A DNA stretch of 52,960 nucleotides from Oerskovia merdavium. GTDB lineage: Bacteria > Actinomycetota > Actinomycetes > Actinomycetales > Cellulomonadaceae. The notes beneath the pieces are model-generated. The model saw only the letters and a list, made by a program, of their open reading frames with translations. It was not told the DNA's origin and ran no database searches. The number at the start of each line of letters is the position of its first letter. The first letter of the stretch is position 1. The position numbers and the translations under genes are program-made. The DNA is taken from assembly GCF_014836755.1 (NCBI RefSeq), contig NZ_JACSQF010000003.1, positions 19,862 to 72,821 of the forward strand, in the 5' to 3' direction. Below, piece by piece: positions 41,618-52,100 of this stretch.

Positions 41618-42601
41618 ATGCGCTACCGCACCCTCGGCGACGGCAACACGTCCTTCGACGTCAGCACACTCTGCCTCGGCACCATGAACATGGGCACCCT
41701 GACGGACGAGGAGACCTCGTTCGCGATCCTCGACCGCTACCTCGAGGCCGGAGGGACCTTCCTCGACACGGCCAACAACTACAGCTTCTGGGCAGGAGGG
41801 AACGGGCGCGACAGCGAGGACCTGATCGCTCGCTGGCTCGTGAGCAGAGGGGTGCGCGACCAGGTCCGCATCGCGACCAAGCTCGGCGCGGCCAAGAAGG
41901 ACCCCGCCCTGCCGTTGTCCAACACTCCCCCGACCAACTTCCAGGGCCTGGCGGCCGAGACCGTCGCGCGGGAGGCGTACGAGAGCCTGCGGCACCTCGG
42001 TGTCGACCGGCTCGACGTCCTCTACGGGCACGTCGACGACCTCGACACGCCGCTCGCGGAGACCGTCGGAGCCTTCGGCAAGCTCCAGGCCGAGGGGGTC
42101 GTGGGGATCTCGGGCATCTCGAACGTCGCGCTGTGGCGCGTGGTCGAGGCGCGTGAGGAGGCGCTGCGACAGGGCGTCGCACCCTACGGGGTGGTCCAGG
42201 AGCAGCTCAGCTACCTCTACCCGACGCCCGACCCCGACCGGCACAACTGGGCCTCGCCCGAGCTGCTCGACTACGCACGCTCGACCGGGAGCGACGAGCG
42301 CCCGCCGCTCGCGGTCACGGCCTACTCCCCGCTCCTGCAGGGGGCCATGGTGCGCGACGACAAGGAGCTGTGGGAGGGCTACAAGCACCCGACCTCGCTC
42401 GAGCGTCGGCGTGTGCTGCACGAGGTCGCGCGGCAGGTCGGCGCGACGCCGAACCAGGTCGCGCTCGCGTGGCTGCTCGGCGGTCCGGTGCCCGTGGTCC
42501 CCGTGATCGGGCCCAGCACCGTCGCACAGCTCGACGAGCTGCTCGGCGCGGCGGACCTGGACCTCGACCCGGAGGTGCGGGACCGGCTCGACGCGGTCTG
42601 A
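41618..42601 (+). CDS. Aldo-keto reductase
   Basis: 327 residues from the ATG at 41618 (CGGAG upstream). TIM-barrel NAD(P)H-dependent reductase: the catalytic tetrad appears as FLDTANNYSFW (Asp, Tyr), RIATKLG (Lys) and VLYGHVDD (His). Cofactor-binding segment VPVIGPSTVAQLDELLGA near the C-terminus. Reduces an aldehyde or ketone; substrate unknown. The MocR pairing could suggest an amino- or pyridoxal-related aldehyde, which is inference. Confidence 0.9.
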   Translation: MRYRTLGDGNTSFDVSTLCLGTMNMGTLTDEETSFAILDRYLEAGGTFLDTANNYSFWAGGNGRDSEDLIARWLVSRGVRDQVRIATKLGAAKKDPALPLSNTPPTNFQGLAAETVAREAYESLRHLGVDRLDVLYGHVDDLDTPLAETVGAFGKLQAEGVVGISGISNVALWRVVEAREEALRQGVAPYGVVQEQLSYLYPTPDPDRHNWASPELLDYARSTGSDERPPLAVTAYSPLLQGAMVRDDKELWEGYKHPTSLERRRVLHEVARQVGATPNQVALAWLLGGPVPVVPVIGPSTVAQLDELLGAADLDLDPEVRDRLDAV

Positions 42602-42613
42602 CCCGGGCGACGC

Positions 42614-42666
42614 ACCGAGTGCGGAGCCCTTGCGAGAGAGTCTCGCAAGGGCTCCGCACTCAGCGG
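42614..42666. repeat. Palindromic repeat, copy C
   Basis: Perfect 21-bp arms (core 42617-42661): GAGTGC, GGAGCCCTTGCGAGA, three-base loop GAG, then complements. Outer end and right flank GCTCCGCACTCAGCGG are identical to copy B, but the conserved TGCGAC-TCGCCGGG centre is replaced by a shorter stem. It lies between convergent genes ending at 42601 and 42680 and probably terminates both. Confidence 0.85.
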
Positions 42667-42679
42667 ACCTGCAGTGAGG

Positions 42680-45600
42680 CTAGGAGCAGTCGCGTGCCCC
42701 GTACGACACGTCGTAGACCGTCCGGACCTCCTTGCCGCCGATCGTCGCCGTCCCCGTGGCCGTGGCCGTCGCGGCGGGGATCGTCGCCAGACGCGTCGCG
42801 AACGTCTGCTGGGCGCTCTTGCCCGGCAGCACGCCGGTGAAGGTCTTGGCGCCGAACGGCGTCTCGACCTTGACCGTGGCGGGGGTCGGCCCCTCGTTGA
42901 CCGCACTGACCGTGAGGGTCGCGCGACCTGCGACGCACTGGGTGCGCGTCGAGGTCGTGAGCTCGACCTTCGCGGCCTTGGGCTCGACGAGCACCGCGAC
43001 CGAACGTGCCGGGACGGTGACCGTCCCGGTCGCCGCGTCCCACGTCGTCGTCTTGACGACCGGGTCGGCTCCGCGAGCCTGGACGGGAGAGAGCGAGTAC
43101 TCGCGTCCCGAGAGGCCGGCGACCGTCTGCGTGACCGGCTCGGGCGAGGCGTTGAAGACGACGAGCGCGCCGTCGAGCTTCTCGTCCACGTCCTTGCCGA
43201 TCGTGTCGTCGATGCTCATGACGATCACGCCGGGCGTCTGACCGGTCCCCGCGTCGGGGAACGTGACCTTCTGGTTGATGAGGTCCGCGCTGCCCAGGCG
43301 GAACAGGTCCGTCGAGGAGCGCAGCCGCAGCAGGTCGGCCGCGTTGTCCGAGGCCGACGCGATGTCCTGGGCGGTCGGCTTGAGCGCGGGGTTCGCGAGC
43401 AGGGGCGCCATGAGAGGCCACTTCTCACCGTTGTCCGCCTCGAGCGGCAGCCCCTTGCCGAACCCGTTGTCGGTGCCCGTCCAGTCGATCGCGTTGTACC
43501 AGTCGCCCGAGTCGTAGCTGTTGCGGTCGAGCGACTTGGAACGCAGCAGGTCGGTGCCCGCGTGCCACAGCGAAGGCGTCTGCGAGAGAGCCGTCGTGGC
43601 GAGCGAGACGTTGTTCATGCGCACCCGGTCGGCCATCGACGTGTCCGCCGGCAGCTTGAGGGTCAGCAGGTCGAACAGCGTCTCGTTGTCGTGCGCGTCG
43701 ACGTAGCTGATGATCTCCTCGGGCGAGTCCGCGTAGCCTGCGGGCGCACCCCGGTAGTCGATCTGGTCGCCCCGCAGCGCCTCGCCCGTCGAGGTCGTGA
43801 ACGTGAAGCTGCGCAGGTTCCCCGCGAGGCCCAGCCGGACCAGGTCCGTCTCGTGGCCCAGCGACGCCAGCTCGTCGGCCGATCCGTCGTTCACCGTCCC
43901 CGGCTCCCCCGCCCGGGCAGGCTGCCCGTTCGGGTCGGTCGCGAGCCCCGTACCGAAGCCCTGCGTGAACGTCGAGGCCCCGTCGACGGGAGAGCCGCCG
44001 TGGACCGCGTCGCGCAGACGGTCGGAGAACGTACCGATACCCGTGCCGCCGAGCTGGCCCTGCGTGGCCTGCTCGAACAGCGCGTTGTCGGCGACCTCCC
44101 CGAAGTTCCAGCCCTCGCCGTACAGGTACACGGCCTTGCCGTCCACGCCGTCCTTCTTCAGCGTGAGCTCGTCGAGCGCGGCCCGGACGTCGAGCATGTT
44201 CTGCTTCGAGTGGTGCCCCATGAGGTCGAAGCGGAAGCCGTCGACCTTGTAGTCGCGGGCCCACGTGACGACCGAGTCGACCATGAGCTTGCCGGTCATG
44301 GCGTGCTCGGTCGCGAGGTTCTGGCAGCAGGTGCTGGTCTCGACCGCACCCGTCGTCGTGTTCTGGCGGTGGTAGTAGCCGGGCACGACCTTGTCCAGGA
44401 CGCTCTTGGCGTCCTGACCGCTGGCCGCGGTGTGGTTGAACACCTGGTCGAGCACGACCTGGAGCCCGGTCTGGTGCAGCGACCCGACCATGGTGCGGAA
44501 CTCCGCGGCACGCGCCGAGCCCTCGGCGTCGACCGCGTACGAGCCCTCCGGCGTCGAGAAGTGCAGCGGGTCGTAGCCCCAGTTGAAACCGTCCGTGCCC
44601 TGGATCGCGGACACCGCGGCCTGCTGCTCGGTGCCGTCGGGCGCGAAGCCGCTCAGGTCACCGGTGACCGACTGCTTGGACCTGTCTTCCTCGATGGTCG
44701 CGATGTCGAACGTCGGCAGCAGGTGCACCGTCGTCAGACCGGCGTCGGCCAGCTCGGCGAGGTGTGTCATGCCGGCCGACTTCTTCTCGCCGAACGCGAG
44801 GTACGTGCCACGCTTGGCGGCAGGCACCGTGGTGTCGGCGATCGAGAAGTCCCGGACGTGCAGCTCGTAGATCGTCTGGTCGACGGCCCGCTCCACGACG
44901 GGAGCCGGTGTGTCCTTCCAGACCTTCGGCTGGGTGTCCTTCGCGTCGAGGTCGACGACGACCGAGTGGGTCGAGTTGAGCGTCAGCCCCAGCGAGTACG
45001 GGTCGGTCACGACGTTGGTCTCGACCTTGCCCGTCGACGGGACGAAGACCTCGACCTCGTAGAGGTACCGCGCACCGACCCAGCCGAACTTCTTGTCGGC
45101 GTCCTTGCCGTCGACCGTCCACGTCCCGTCCGACTGACGCTCGGCGGGGAACCGCCGCGCGTCCTCGTTCTTCAGGTCCGCGGCGTCGCCCGAACCGGGC
45201 CACGCGAGGAGCGTGACGCTCTTCGCCGTGGGAGCCCACAGCGCGAACGAGGCCCACTTGCCGTTGGTGTAGATGCTCGCGCCGAGCGTGCGGTCCGCGG
45301 CGCCCTCGGCGAACAGGTCGTCCAGGACACCGGGGAGCTGTACGCCGGTCGCCGCGGTGAGCGGAGCGTCCGCCGCGGTACCGGCGCGCTGGGCGACGAG
45401 GAGCTGCCCCGTGAGCGCGGTCGTCGCCGCGTCCACCGAGATCGGCTCGCCGTCGGCGCCTGTGACCCGCAGGGCCACCGCGTCGGCGAGGGCCGGGAAG
45501 TCCTCCGCGACGTCGTCGGGCAGGCCCGCCGGGTCGAGGACCAGACCGAACGACGACGACCCCTCAGGCGCGACGACCGCGCCGTCGGCGACGCTCAGGC

Positions 45601-48600
45601 CGCCCGCCGGTGCGGTGTGCAGCGTCCAGCCCAGCGTCGCCGGGTCGGCGCCCGCGAGCAGCTCGCGCGGCCACGCGACCAGGTCGCTGGTCACCCAGTG
45701 CGCGGCCTGCTGACCGGTCCCGGGCAGCGGGGGGTCCGCGACATCGATCGTGAGCACGTGCGTCGCGAGGACGTACGAGAACGTGACCGACTTGCCGTCG
45801 GACGCGCTGAACGAGTAGTTCTGGCCGTCCTTGACGCCGCCGACACCGTAGTTCTCGGCCCAGCTCAGACCGTGAGCGACCTTGCCCTCGTACGCACCCG
45901 TGGCGAGCGCCGACGTCGTGAGCGTGTAGACCCCGTCACCGTCAGGGTCACGGAGCCACGAGCCCATGCAGTCCGGAGACCAGGCGGCCGAGCAGCCGAG
46001 CTGGTCCTGGAACGAACCCGCGACCGTGATGATCGGGCCCTGCGCGGTGCTCGAGAAGTCGTGCGAGACCGGGTCCCAGTAGAACGTCACGGGGCCACCC
46101 GCGGTCGTGTACGTCGCGTTGGCACCGTCCTTCGCGCCGCCGACACCGTAGTTGAGGTCCCAGGACCCGTTGATCGCGACCTTGTACTCGTAGGTACCCG
46201 CCGGGATGTCGAACGTGCCCGCGTAGACGCCGTCGGCACGCTTGGTGAGCTTGGCCGCCTCGCAGCCGGGGGCCCAGTCGCCCGCGCAACCCATCTCGGA
46301 GTTGTGGCTCCCGGCGACCGTCACGAGGTCGATGTCCGTCGGAGGTTCGACGTCCTCGTCACCGCTCACGGAGTTGCCCACGCTCGCGAACGTCGAGGCC
46401 GCGTGGCGGTCACCGTCGGCGTCGACCGTCACGGCCCGGTACTCGACGAGCGTGCCCTTGGCCAGGTCGCTCACGTCGTGGAAGACGCGCGGCGAGGTGT
46501 CCTCGGCCGTGCCGAGGCCCTGCCACTCGTCGGACCCGACGACGCGCCAGGCGAAGCTGGTCTCGGACCACGCGGCGTCGTCGACGTCCGCGGCGACCGG
46601 GGCGACCCCGGTGAGGCCCGCCCCCGCGGCCGGTACGGCCACCGAGACGTCCCCCGTGGACTCGACGCCCACGGTGCGGTCCGCCTTGAGCACGACCGAG
46701 CCGAGGGCCGGGACCGTGAGCGAGACCGTGCCTTCGGCACCGGCCGTGACCGCGTCGCCGCCGCCGTAGAGCGGCGCGTACGTCGCGCCGGGCGTGAGCG
46801 TGGTGAAGCTGACCGTCTTGGCCGCGGCCGAGTTGTTCAGCCCCACGAGGTGCTCGATCTTCTCGGTGCGGTCCACGCGCGAGAACGCGTAGACGCCCGC
46901 GCCCGAGTCGGTGTAGCGCTCGATCTGGGCACCCTGCGCGAGCGCCGGGTTCTCGGAGCGCAGCGCGGAGAGCTCGGCGATGTGGGTGTAGAGCGGCGAC
47001 GTGGTGTCGTAGCGGTCCTGGCTGCCGGCGGTCTCGCCCGTGATCAGCTTCTGGTCCGCGTACTCGTCGACCTGGGTCGCGAACAGCGACTGCCGCGCGT
47101 TCTTGTCCTTGCCGTCGCCCGCACCCGCGAAGCCCTGCTCGTCGCCGTAGTAGACGACCGGCTGACCGCGCGTGAGGTACATGAGGTCGTGCGCGAGCTC
47201 GTCACGACGCTGTGCGTCGCCCGTGGTCTGCAGCAGGTACCCGATGCGGCCCATGTCGTGGTTGCCGAGGAACGTGGGCAGCGCCGACGCCGAGGAGTCC
47301 GGCGTCGTGTACATGTCGTCGCTCGCGAAGAGCTGGGACAGCCCCTTGGCGCTGTTGCCGCTCGCGAAGCTCGCGGCCGAGGACTGGAACGCGAAGTCGA
47401 GAACGGAGCTCATGTCCGTCTTGCGCACGTAGGGCGAGAGCTTGGCGGCGTCGGCGTCGTAGATCTCGCCGAACATGAAGAAGTCGTCCTTGCCCTTCGA
47501 GTGGGCGTAGTCGAGGACCTCGGTGGTCCAGGTCTCCCAGAACTCGAAGTTGACGTGCTTGACCGTGTCGATGCGGAAGCCGTCGATGCCGAGGTCGACC
47601 CAGCCCTGGTAGACGTCGACGAACCCGTCGACGACACGCGGGTTCTCGGTCATGAGGTCGTCCAGGCCGTCGAAGTCGCCGTAGGTCACGGACTCGCCCG
47701 ACCACGTCGAGTTGCCGCGGTTGTGGTAGAGCGTCGTGTCGTTGAGCCACGCGGGGACCTTGGCGTCCTTCGCGTCCTCGGCCACCACGGGCGTGTAGGG
47801 GAACGACGTCGCGGCGTCCATCGCGGGGAACGTGTCCTTGCCCGCGTGGTCGGCCGGGTCGAACGCGATGCCCGCGGCGTCCTTGTACGGCGAGGTCGCC
47901 TGGTCGACGTACGAGTACTGCTTCTGCTCGTTGTCGATCAGGTCGGCCGTGTGGTTGGTGATGATGTCGAAGTAGACCTTGATGCCCTTGGCGTGGGCCT
48001 CGTCGATCAGTGCCTCGAGCTCGGCGTTGGTGCCGAGGTGCGGGTCGATCTGCGTGAAGTCGGTGACCCAGTAGCCGTGGTAGCCCGCCGACGCGTTCGC
48101 TCCCTCGCCCTGGACCGGGTTGTTCTTGAACGACGGGGTCAGCCAGATCGCGGTGGTCCCGAGCCCGTCGATGTAGTCGAGCTGGTCGCGCAGGCCCTGG
48201 ATGTCGCCACCCTGGTAGAACCCCTTGTCCGTGGGGTCGTAGCCCGAGTGCAGCGCACCGCCCTCGATGCCGGCCTCGTTGTTGGTGGGGTCGCCGTCCG
48301 CGAAGCGGTCAGTCATGACGAAGTAGAACTGCTCGTCGGAGCCGGCCTGGCGCACGGGCGGGGTCACGATCTGCGCGTCGGTCGCCTCGTCGTAGGCTCC
48401 CCCGAGATCGACGGGCGCGAGCGAGACGCGCTTGGCGACGTCGTCGAACGTGAAGCGCAGGGTCGTGGGGCCACCGACGACCAGCGGGATGTTGTCCGCA
48501 CCACCGTTCAGGCCGTAGGCCTCGTCCCACGTGTCGTTCACGGCGACCTTGTACTCGTAGGTGCCCGCGGGCACCGTGAAGTCGGCCGAGTAGACACCCT

Positions 48601-48850
48601 CGGTACCGGTCGGCGCGAGCTCGGTCGCGGCGCAGGCCGGGTCCCAGTCGGCTGCACAGCCGGCCTCGTCCTGCAGGCTGCCGACGAGTGCGAAGGTGCG
48701 GGCCGCGTCCGTCGCGGTCGCCGCAGGGCCGGTCGCCGCGTTGGCGACGGCCGTGAAGCCTGTCAGCCCGGTGAGCCCGACGGACAGCGCCGCGAGGGAC
48801 GCTGTGGCGCGGCGCGGTCTGGACGACCGCCTGGGGCGGGGTGATGCCAT
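42680..48850 (-). CDS. Secreted bifunctional amylopullulanase (two GH13 domains)
   Basis: 2056 residues from the ATG at 48850 (AAGGGAG 6 bases upstream). The open frame extends further upstream but the Sec signal (about 1-38) begins here. Order: X25/starch-binding module (about 45-150); GH13 alpha-amylase domain (170-600) with Asp428 in GFRIDTVKH, Glu462 in FGEIYDA, Asp532 in GNHDMG; beta/Fn3-like part (600-830); two more X25 modules (835-935, 935-1045); pullulanase N-region (1045-1185); CBM48-like (1190-1300); GH13_14 type I pullulanase (1330-1850) with FNWGYDP, Asp1542 in GFRFDLMGHH, Glu1579 in YGEGWNFG, Asp1721 in AHDNET; C-terminal sheet (1850-1960); shared domain (1965-2056). It degrades starch and pullulan outside the cell to maltooligosaccharides. 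Confidence 0.95.
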   Translation of the reverse strand: MASPRPRRSSRPRRATASLAALSVGLTGLTGFTAVANAATGPAATATDAARTFALVGSLQDEAGCAADWDPACAATELAPTGTEGVYSADFTVPAGTYEYKVAVNDTWDEAYGLNGGADNIPLVVGGPTTLRFTFDDVAKRVSLAPVDLGGAYDEATDAQIVTPPVRQAGSDEQFYFVMTDRFADGDPTNNEAGIEGGALHSGYDPTDKGFYQGGDIQGLRDQLDYIDGLGTTAIWLTPSFKNNPVQGEGANASAGYHGYWVTDFTQIDPHLGTNAELEALIDEAHAKGIKVYFDIITNHTADLIDNEQKQYSYVDQATSPYKDAAGIAFDPADHAGKDTFPAMDAATSFPYTPVVAEDAKDAKVPAWLNDTTLYHNRGNSTWSGESVTYGDFDGLDDLMTENPRVVDGFVDVYQGWVDLGIDGFRIDTVKHVNFEFWETWTTEVLDYAHSKGKDDFFMFGEIYDADAAKLSPYVRKTDMSSVLDFAFQSSAASFASGNSAKGLSQLFASDDMYTTPDSSASALPTFLGNHDMGRIGYLLQTTGDAQRRDELAHDLMYLTRGQPVVYYGDEQGFAGAGDGKDKNARQSLFATQVDEYADQKLITGETAGSQDRYDTTSPLYTHIAELSALRSENPALAQGAQIERYTDSGAGVYAFSRVDRTEKIEHLVGLNNSAAAKTVSFTTLTPGATYAPLYGGGDAVTAGAEGTVSLTVPALGSVVLKADRTVGVESTGDVSVAVPAAGAGLTGVAPVAADVDDAAWSETSFAWRVVGSDEWQGLGTAEDTSPRVFHDVSDLAKGTLVEYRAVTVDADGDRHAASTFASVGNSVSGDEDVEPPTDIDLVTVAGSHNSEMGCAGDWAPGCEAAKLTKRADGVYAGTFDIPAGTYEYKVAINGSWDLNYGVGGAKDGANATYTTAGGPVTFYWDPVSHDFSSTAQGPIITVAGSFQDQLGCSAAWSPDCMGSWLRDPDGDGVYTLTTSALATGAYEGKVAHGLSWAENYGVGGVKDGQNYSFSASDGKSVTFSYVLATHVLTIDVADPPLPGTGQQAAHWVTSDLVAWPRELLAGADPATLGWTLHTAPAGGLSVADGAVVAPEGSSSFGLVLDPAGLPDDVAEDFPALADAVALRVTGADGEPISVDAATTALTGQLLVAQRAGTAADAPLTAATGVQLPGVLDDLFAEGAADRTLGASIYTNGKWASFALWAPTAKSVTLLAWPGSGDAADLKNEDARRFPAERQSDGTWTVDGKDADKKFGWVGARYLYEVEVFVPSTGKVETNVVTDPYSLGLTLNSTHSVVVDLDAKDTQPKVWKDTPAPVVERAVDQTIYELHVRDFSIADTTVPAAKRGTYLAFGEKKSAGMTHLAELADAGLTTVHLLPTFDIATIEEDRSKQSVTGDLSGFAPDGTEQQAAVSAIQGTDGFNWGYDPLHFSTPEGSYAVDAEGSARAAEFRTMVGSLHQTGLQVVLDQVFNHTAASGQDAKSVLDKVVPGYYHRQNTTTGAVETSTCCQNLATEHAMTGKLMVDSVVTWARDYKVDGFRFDLMGHHSKQNMLDVRAALDELTLKKDGVDGKAVYLYGEGWNFGEVADNALFEQATQGQLGGTGIGTFSDRLRDAVHGGSPVDGASTFTQGFGTGLATDPNGQPARAGEPGTVNDGSADELASLGHETDLVRLGLAGNLRSFTFTTSTGEALRGDQIDYRGAPAGYADSPEEIISYVDAHDNETLFDLLTLKLPADTSMADRVRMNNVSLATTALSQTPSLWHAGTDLLRSKSLDRNSYDSGDWYNAIDWTGTDNGFGKGLPLEADNGEKWPLMAPLLANPALKPTAQDIASASDNAADLLRLRSSTDLFRLGSADLINQKVTFPDAGTGQTPGVIVMSIDDTIGKDVDEKLDGALVVFNASPEPVTQTVAGLSGREYSLSPVQARGADPVVKTTTWDAATGTVTVPARSVAVLVEPKAAKVELTTSTRTQCVAGRATLTVSAVNEGPTPATVKVETPFGAKTFTGVLPGKSAQQTFATRLATIPAATATATGTATIGGKEVRTVYDVSYGARDCS

Positions 48851-48965
48851 GAGGACTCCCTTGTCGACCGGGGAGTCGGACGTGCGTACGCACCGCCGGG
48901 TGACCGAGCCCCTGCGCTCCACGTGGTCTCCCGAGCCGGGCGCTCCCCGACGCCGGCTGACCCAG

Positions 48966-48994
48966 ACTGTAGCCGTTGCTGAAAGTTGCAGCAA
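48966..48994 (-). promoter_or_regulatory. Amylopullulanase promoter with overlapping LacI/MalR-type operator
   Basis: On the minus strand, TTGCTG (48989-48994), 17 bases, TACAGT (48966-48971). The same bases form the inverted repeat TTGCTG-N7-CAGCAA (48976-48994), preceded by CTTGCTGCAA. LacI-family MalR operators of Streptomyces amylase genes are of similar TTGC/GCAA type. A repressor here would block the -35 box. The leader is about 110 bases. Confidence 0.6.
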
Positions 48995-49063
48995 GGGTGC
49001 AACCGCATGTCGGCACGCCGAACCCGTGGCCCCCGCGACGGGGACGACCCCGGACAGCGCGAA

Positions 49064-49099
49064 GCCCGGCCGGGAAGCGTGATCGCTGCCCGGCCGGGC
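49064..49099 (-). terminator. Terminator of the ABC exporter gene
   Basis: 16-bp hairpin with one mismatch (GCCCGGCCGGG-A-AGCG / CGCT-G-CCCGGCCGGGC, loop TGAT), 17 bp after the exporter stop and upstream of the amylopullulanase promoter. Confidence 0.65.
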
Positions 49100-49115
49100 C
49101 AGGGGCTGGAGGACG

Positions 49116-52100
49116 TCAGCCCGCGAGGTGGCTCCAGCGCGGCGCCAGGTCGCTCCAGGGGCCGACCTCCGCGACGGCACCCTCGTGGAGCACCACGACG
49201 CGGTCCGCGCGGGCCAGCGCCGCACGCTTCGAGGTCGAACCGATCACCGTGGTCCCCCGCTCACGGAGCGACGACCACAGCTCGATCTCCGTCGCGGCGT
49301 CGAGAGCGCTCGACACGTCGTCGGCCAGGAGCAGCTCCGCGTCGGTCGCGAGCGCGCGGGCGAGCGCGAGCCGCTGCACCTGACCGCCCGAGAGCCGGAC
49401 GCCTCGATGCCCCACGAGGGCCTCGTGACCGCCCGCCTCGACCACGTCGCGCTCGAGCCGCGCGGCCGCGACCGGGCCGTGGACCTCGCGCTCGTGGCCG
49501 AGCCGCACGTTGTCCGCGAACGTCCCCGACAGGACGCGCGGGACCTGCGCGACGTGCGCGACCTGGCCCGGGCGCAGGAAGGTCTGGGCGTCCTCGACGT
49601 CCGTCCCGTTCCACCGGATGTCACCCGTGTGCTCCATGAGCCCCGCGAGCGCCGCCAGCAGGCTCGACTTGCCCGACCCGACCTGGCCGAGCAGGAGCAC
49701 GAGCTCGCCGCGCTCCACGCTCAGGTCGACGCCGTGCACGCCGATCGTGCCGTCGTCGTGCAGCGCGCTCACCCCCGCGAGCTCCAGGAGCTCGAGCGCC
49801 TGACGCGGGCCGGGGGCAGGGGTGGGCGCCTCGCCCGTGAGGAGGTCGACCCCGCGAGGCAGGTCCATGAGGTCCGCCCCGGCCGCGAAGCGGCTCGTCG
49901 CACGCTGCCACGAACGAGTCCCGGGAGCCTCCGTCACGACCGCCCCGGCGACGACGCCGAACCAACCGAAGCCGTTGACCGCGTTCGCGACCAGGAGCGC
50001 GGTCGCGAGGTCCCACGTCCCGGTGAGGAGCCCGGCCCAGGCCGCGACGACGCCGAGCTGGATCATCACGAGCGGCACGCCGTCGAGCGCGGCCTGCACG
50101 CGGTGCTCGAAGACCGCGGCACGCACGCGGCCCGCGTCGACCTCGTGCAGGTGCGCGTGCACCTGGGGCGTCCGGGCGGCGAGCTTGACCGAGCGCGCCG
50201 AGTCGAGCGCCGAGACCAGGGCCCGCCCGAACCGGGCGCGCGCGGCCGACGATCGCGTCGCCGAGCGGCCAGCGATGGGGCGCCCGAGCGTCGACGCCGC
50301 GGCGGAGACGACCATGACCGCGAGCAGCACGGCCCCGGCGAGCCACGACCGGCTCAGCAGCGCCGTGACACCGGCGATGACGAGGCCGTTGACGAGGTCC
50401 ACCCAGCGGTCGGCGTACCGCACGAACCGGTCGGCATCCATGGCGCGCGCCACGACCTCGCCCGGGGGTGTGGCCGAGAGCCGGTGCTGGCGCGTCTGGC
50501 CCGTCATGACCGACATGCGCACCCGCAGCAGGACCTCGATCCACCAGCGGGGGTAGACGTACAGGGCCCGTGCGAGGCAGAGGGGCGCGACCACCAGGAG
50601 CACCGCGAACGGGACGAGCAGCGCCGCGGGGAACCCCTCGTCGAGCCCCTGGACCGCGTGGCCCCAGAGGAAGCCGGTCACTGCCCCCTGCGCCGACACG
50701 AGGCTCGCCACCAGGAACAGCACGGCCCCCACGACACCCCACGCCGGCCGCACGAACAGCGCGTGCAGCACGCCGCGCGCGAGGCTGGGGCCTTCGCCCG
50801 GGTCCGCCAGGGTCGGCGGGACGCCACGCCGACGCCGGCCGCCGACGGCCTCGTCGGACGCGCCGGGCGCGCCGGGCGTCTCCGGGTCCGCTCCGACGAC
50901 GGCGACAGCGGCCGAGACCACACCGCCGTCCGCCTCAGCAGCGGCGAGTCCGACCGCCGCAGCGTCCTCGCGGCCCTCGCTCCCCCGGTCGACGAGCGCG
51001 ACGTCAGGCGAGCCCCCCTGCGCGACGCTCGCCTCCAGCAGGTCGCGATAGGGACCCGCGACGCGCGCGAGCGTGGCCCGCACGCCCTGCTGGACGACGC
51101 GCCCCCGGTCGAGCACCGCGATCAGGCCCGCGCGCTCGATCGTCGTGAGCCGGTGCGCGACGAGCACGCCCGTGCGCCCCGCGAGCAACCGCTCCGACGC
51201 CGCCACGACGCGCGCCTCGGTCAAGGGGTCCATGCGTGCCGTGGCCTCGTCGAGGACCACGACCTGGACGTCGCGCACGAGCAGGCGGGCGAACGCGACG
51301 AGCTGTTCCTCGCCGGCCGACAGCGACGTCCCGCCCGGGCCGAGCAGCGTGTCCAGACCGTCCGGCAGGCCGGCGACCCACTCGTCGAGGCGGAGCTCGC
51401 GCACCGCGTCCTCGACGGCCGTGCGCGGCACGTCGGCGAAGAGCGCGACGTTCTCCGCGAGCGTGCCCGCGAGGATCTCGGTCCGCTGGGTCACGACGCC
51501 GACCGCGGCGCGCAGCGCCTGCAGGTCGAGGTCTCGCACGTCCACGCCCCCGAGGAGCACCGCACCGCGCGGTGGCTCGACGGCCCGGGACAGCAGCGAC
51601 GCGAGCGTCGACTTGCCCGAGCCCGTGCGGCCCACGAGCGCGACCGTCGCGCCCGCGGGCACGCGCAGGCTCACGCCGTCCAGGGCGAAGGTGCCCTCGG
51701 CGTACGAGAAGTGCAGGTCCCGGAGCTCGATGCCCACGGGCCCGGCCGGCACGTCGCGCCCGCCCACCGGCTCGGGGGCGACCGAGAGCATCTGACGGAT
51801 GCGCGTGAGCGCCCCGAGCCCCTCCTGGATGTCCGGGAGGTGGTGGACCAGGTTGTCGGTCTGCCCCACGAACATCGACGTGACCAGGAACAGGGTGACG
51901 AGACGGTCGACGCCCAGCTCGCCGTCGGCGGCGAGGGCAGCCCCCGCGACGGCCACGCCCGCGAGCAGCGACGCGAGCACGAGCCCGGCCCGGCGGAGCA
52001 TGCGCGACTCGACCGACAGCACGGCCTCGAAGCGTCGGTGGACCTGCGCCGACCGCTCGGCGAGCCTGCGTACCGCGAACGACTGCCCCAGGCTCGTGCG

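Noticed and set aside
42674-48844. A 2056-codon open frame on the plus strand, antisense to the amylopullulanase
   Set aside because: It exists because GC-rich third positions suppress stops in the opposite frame. Its product is Arg/Val/Asp-rich with no fold, signal or motif, and the minus-strand frame has full catalytic domains.
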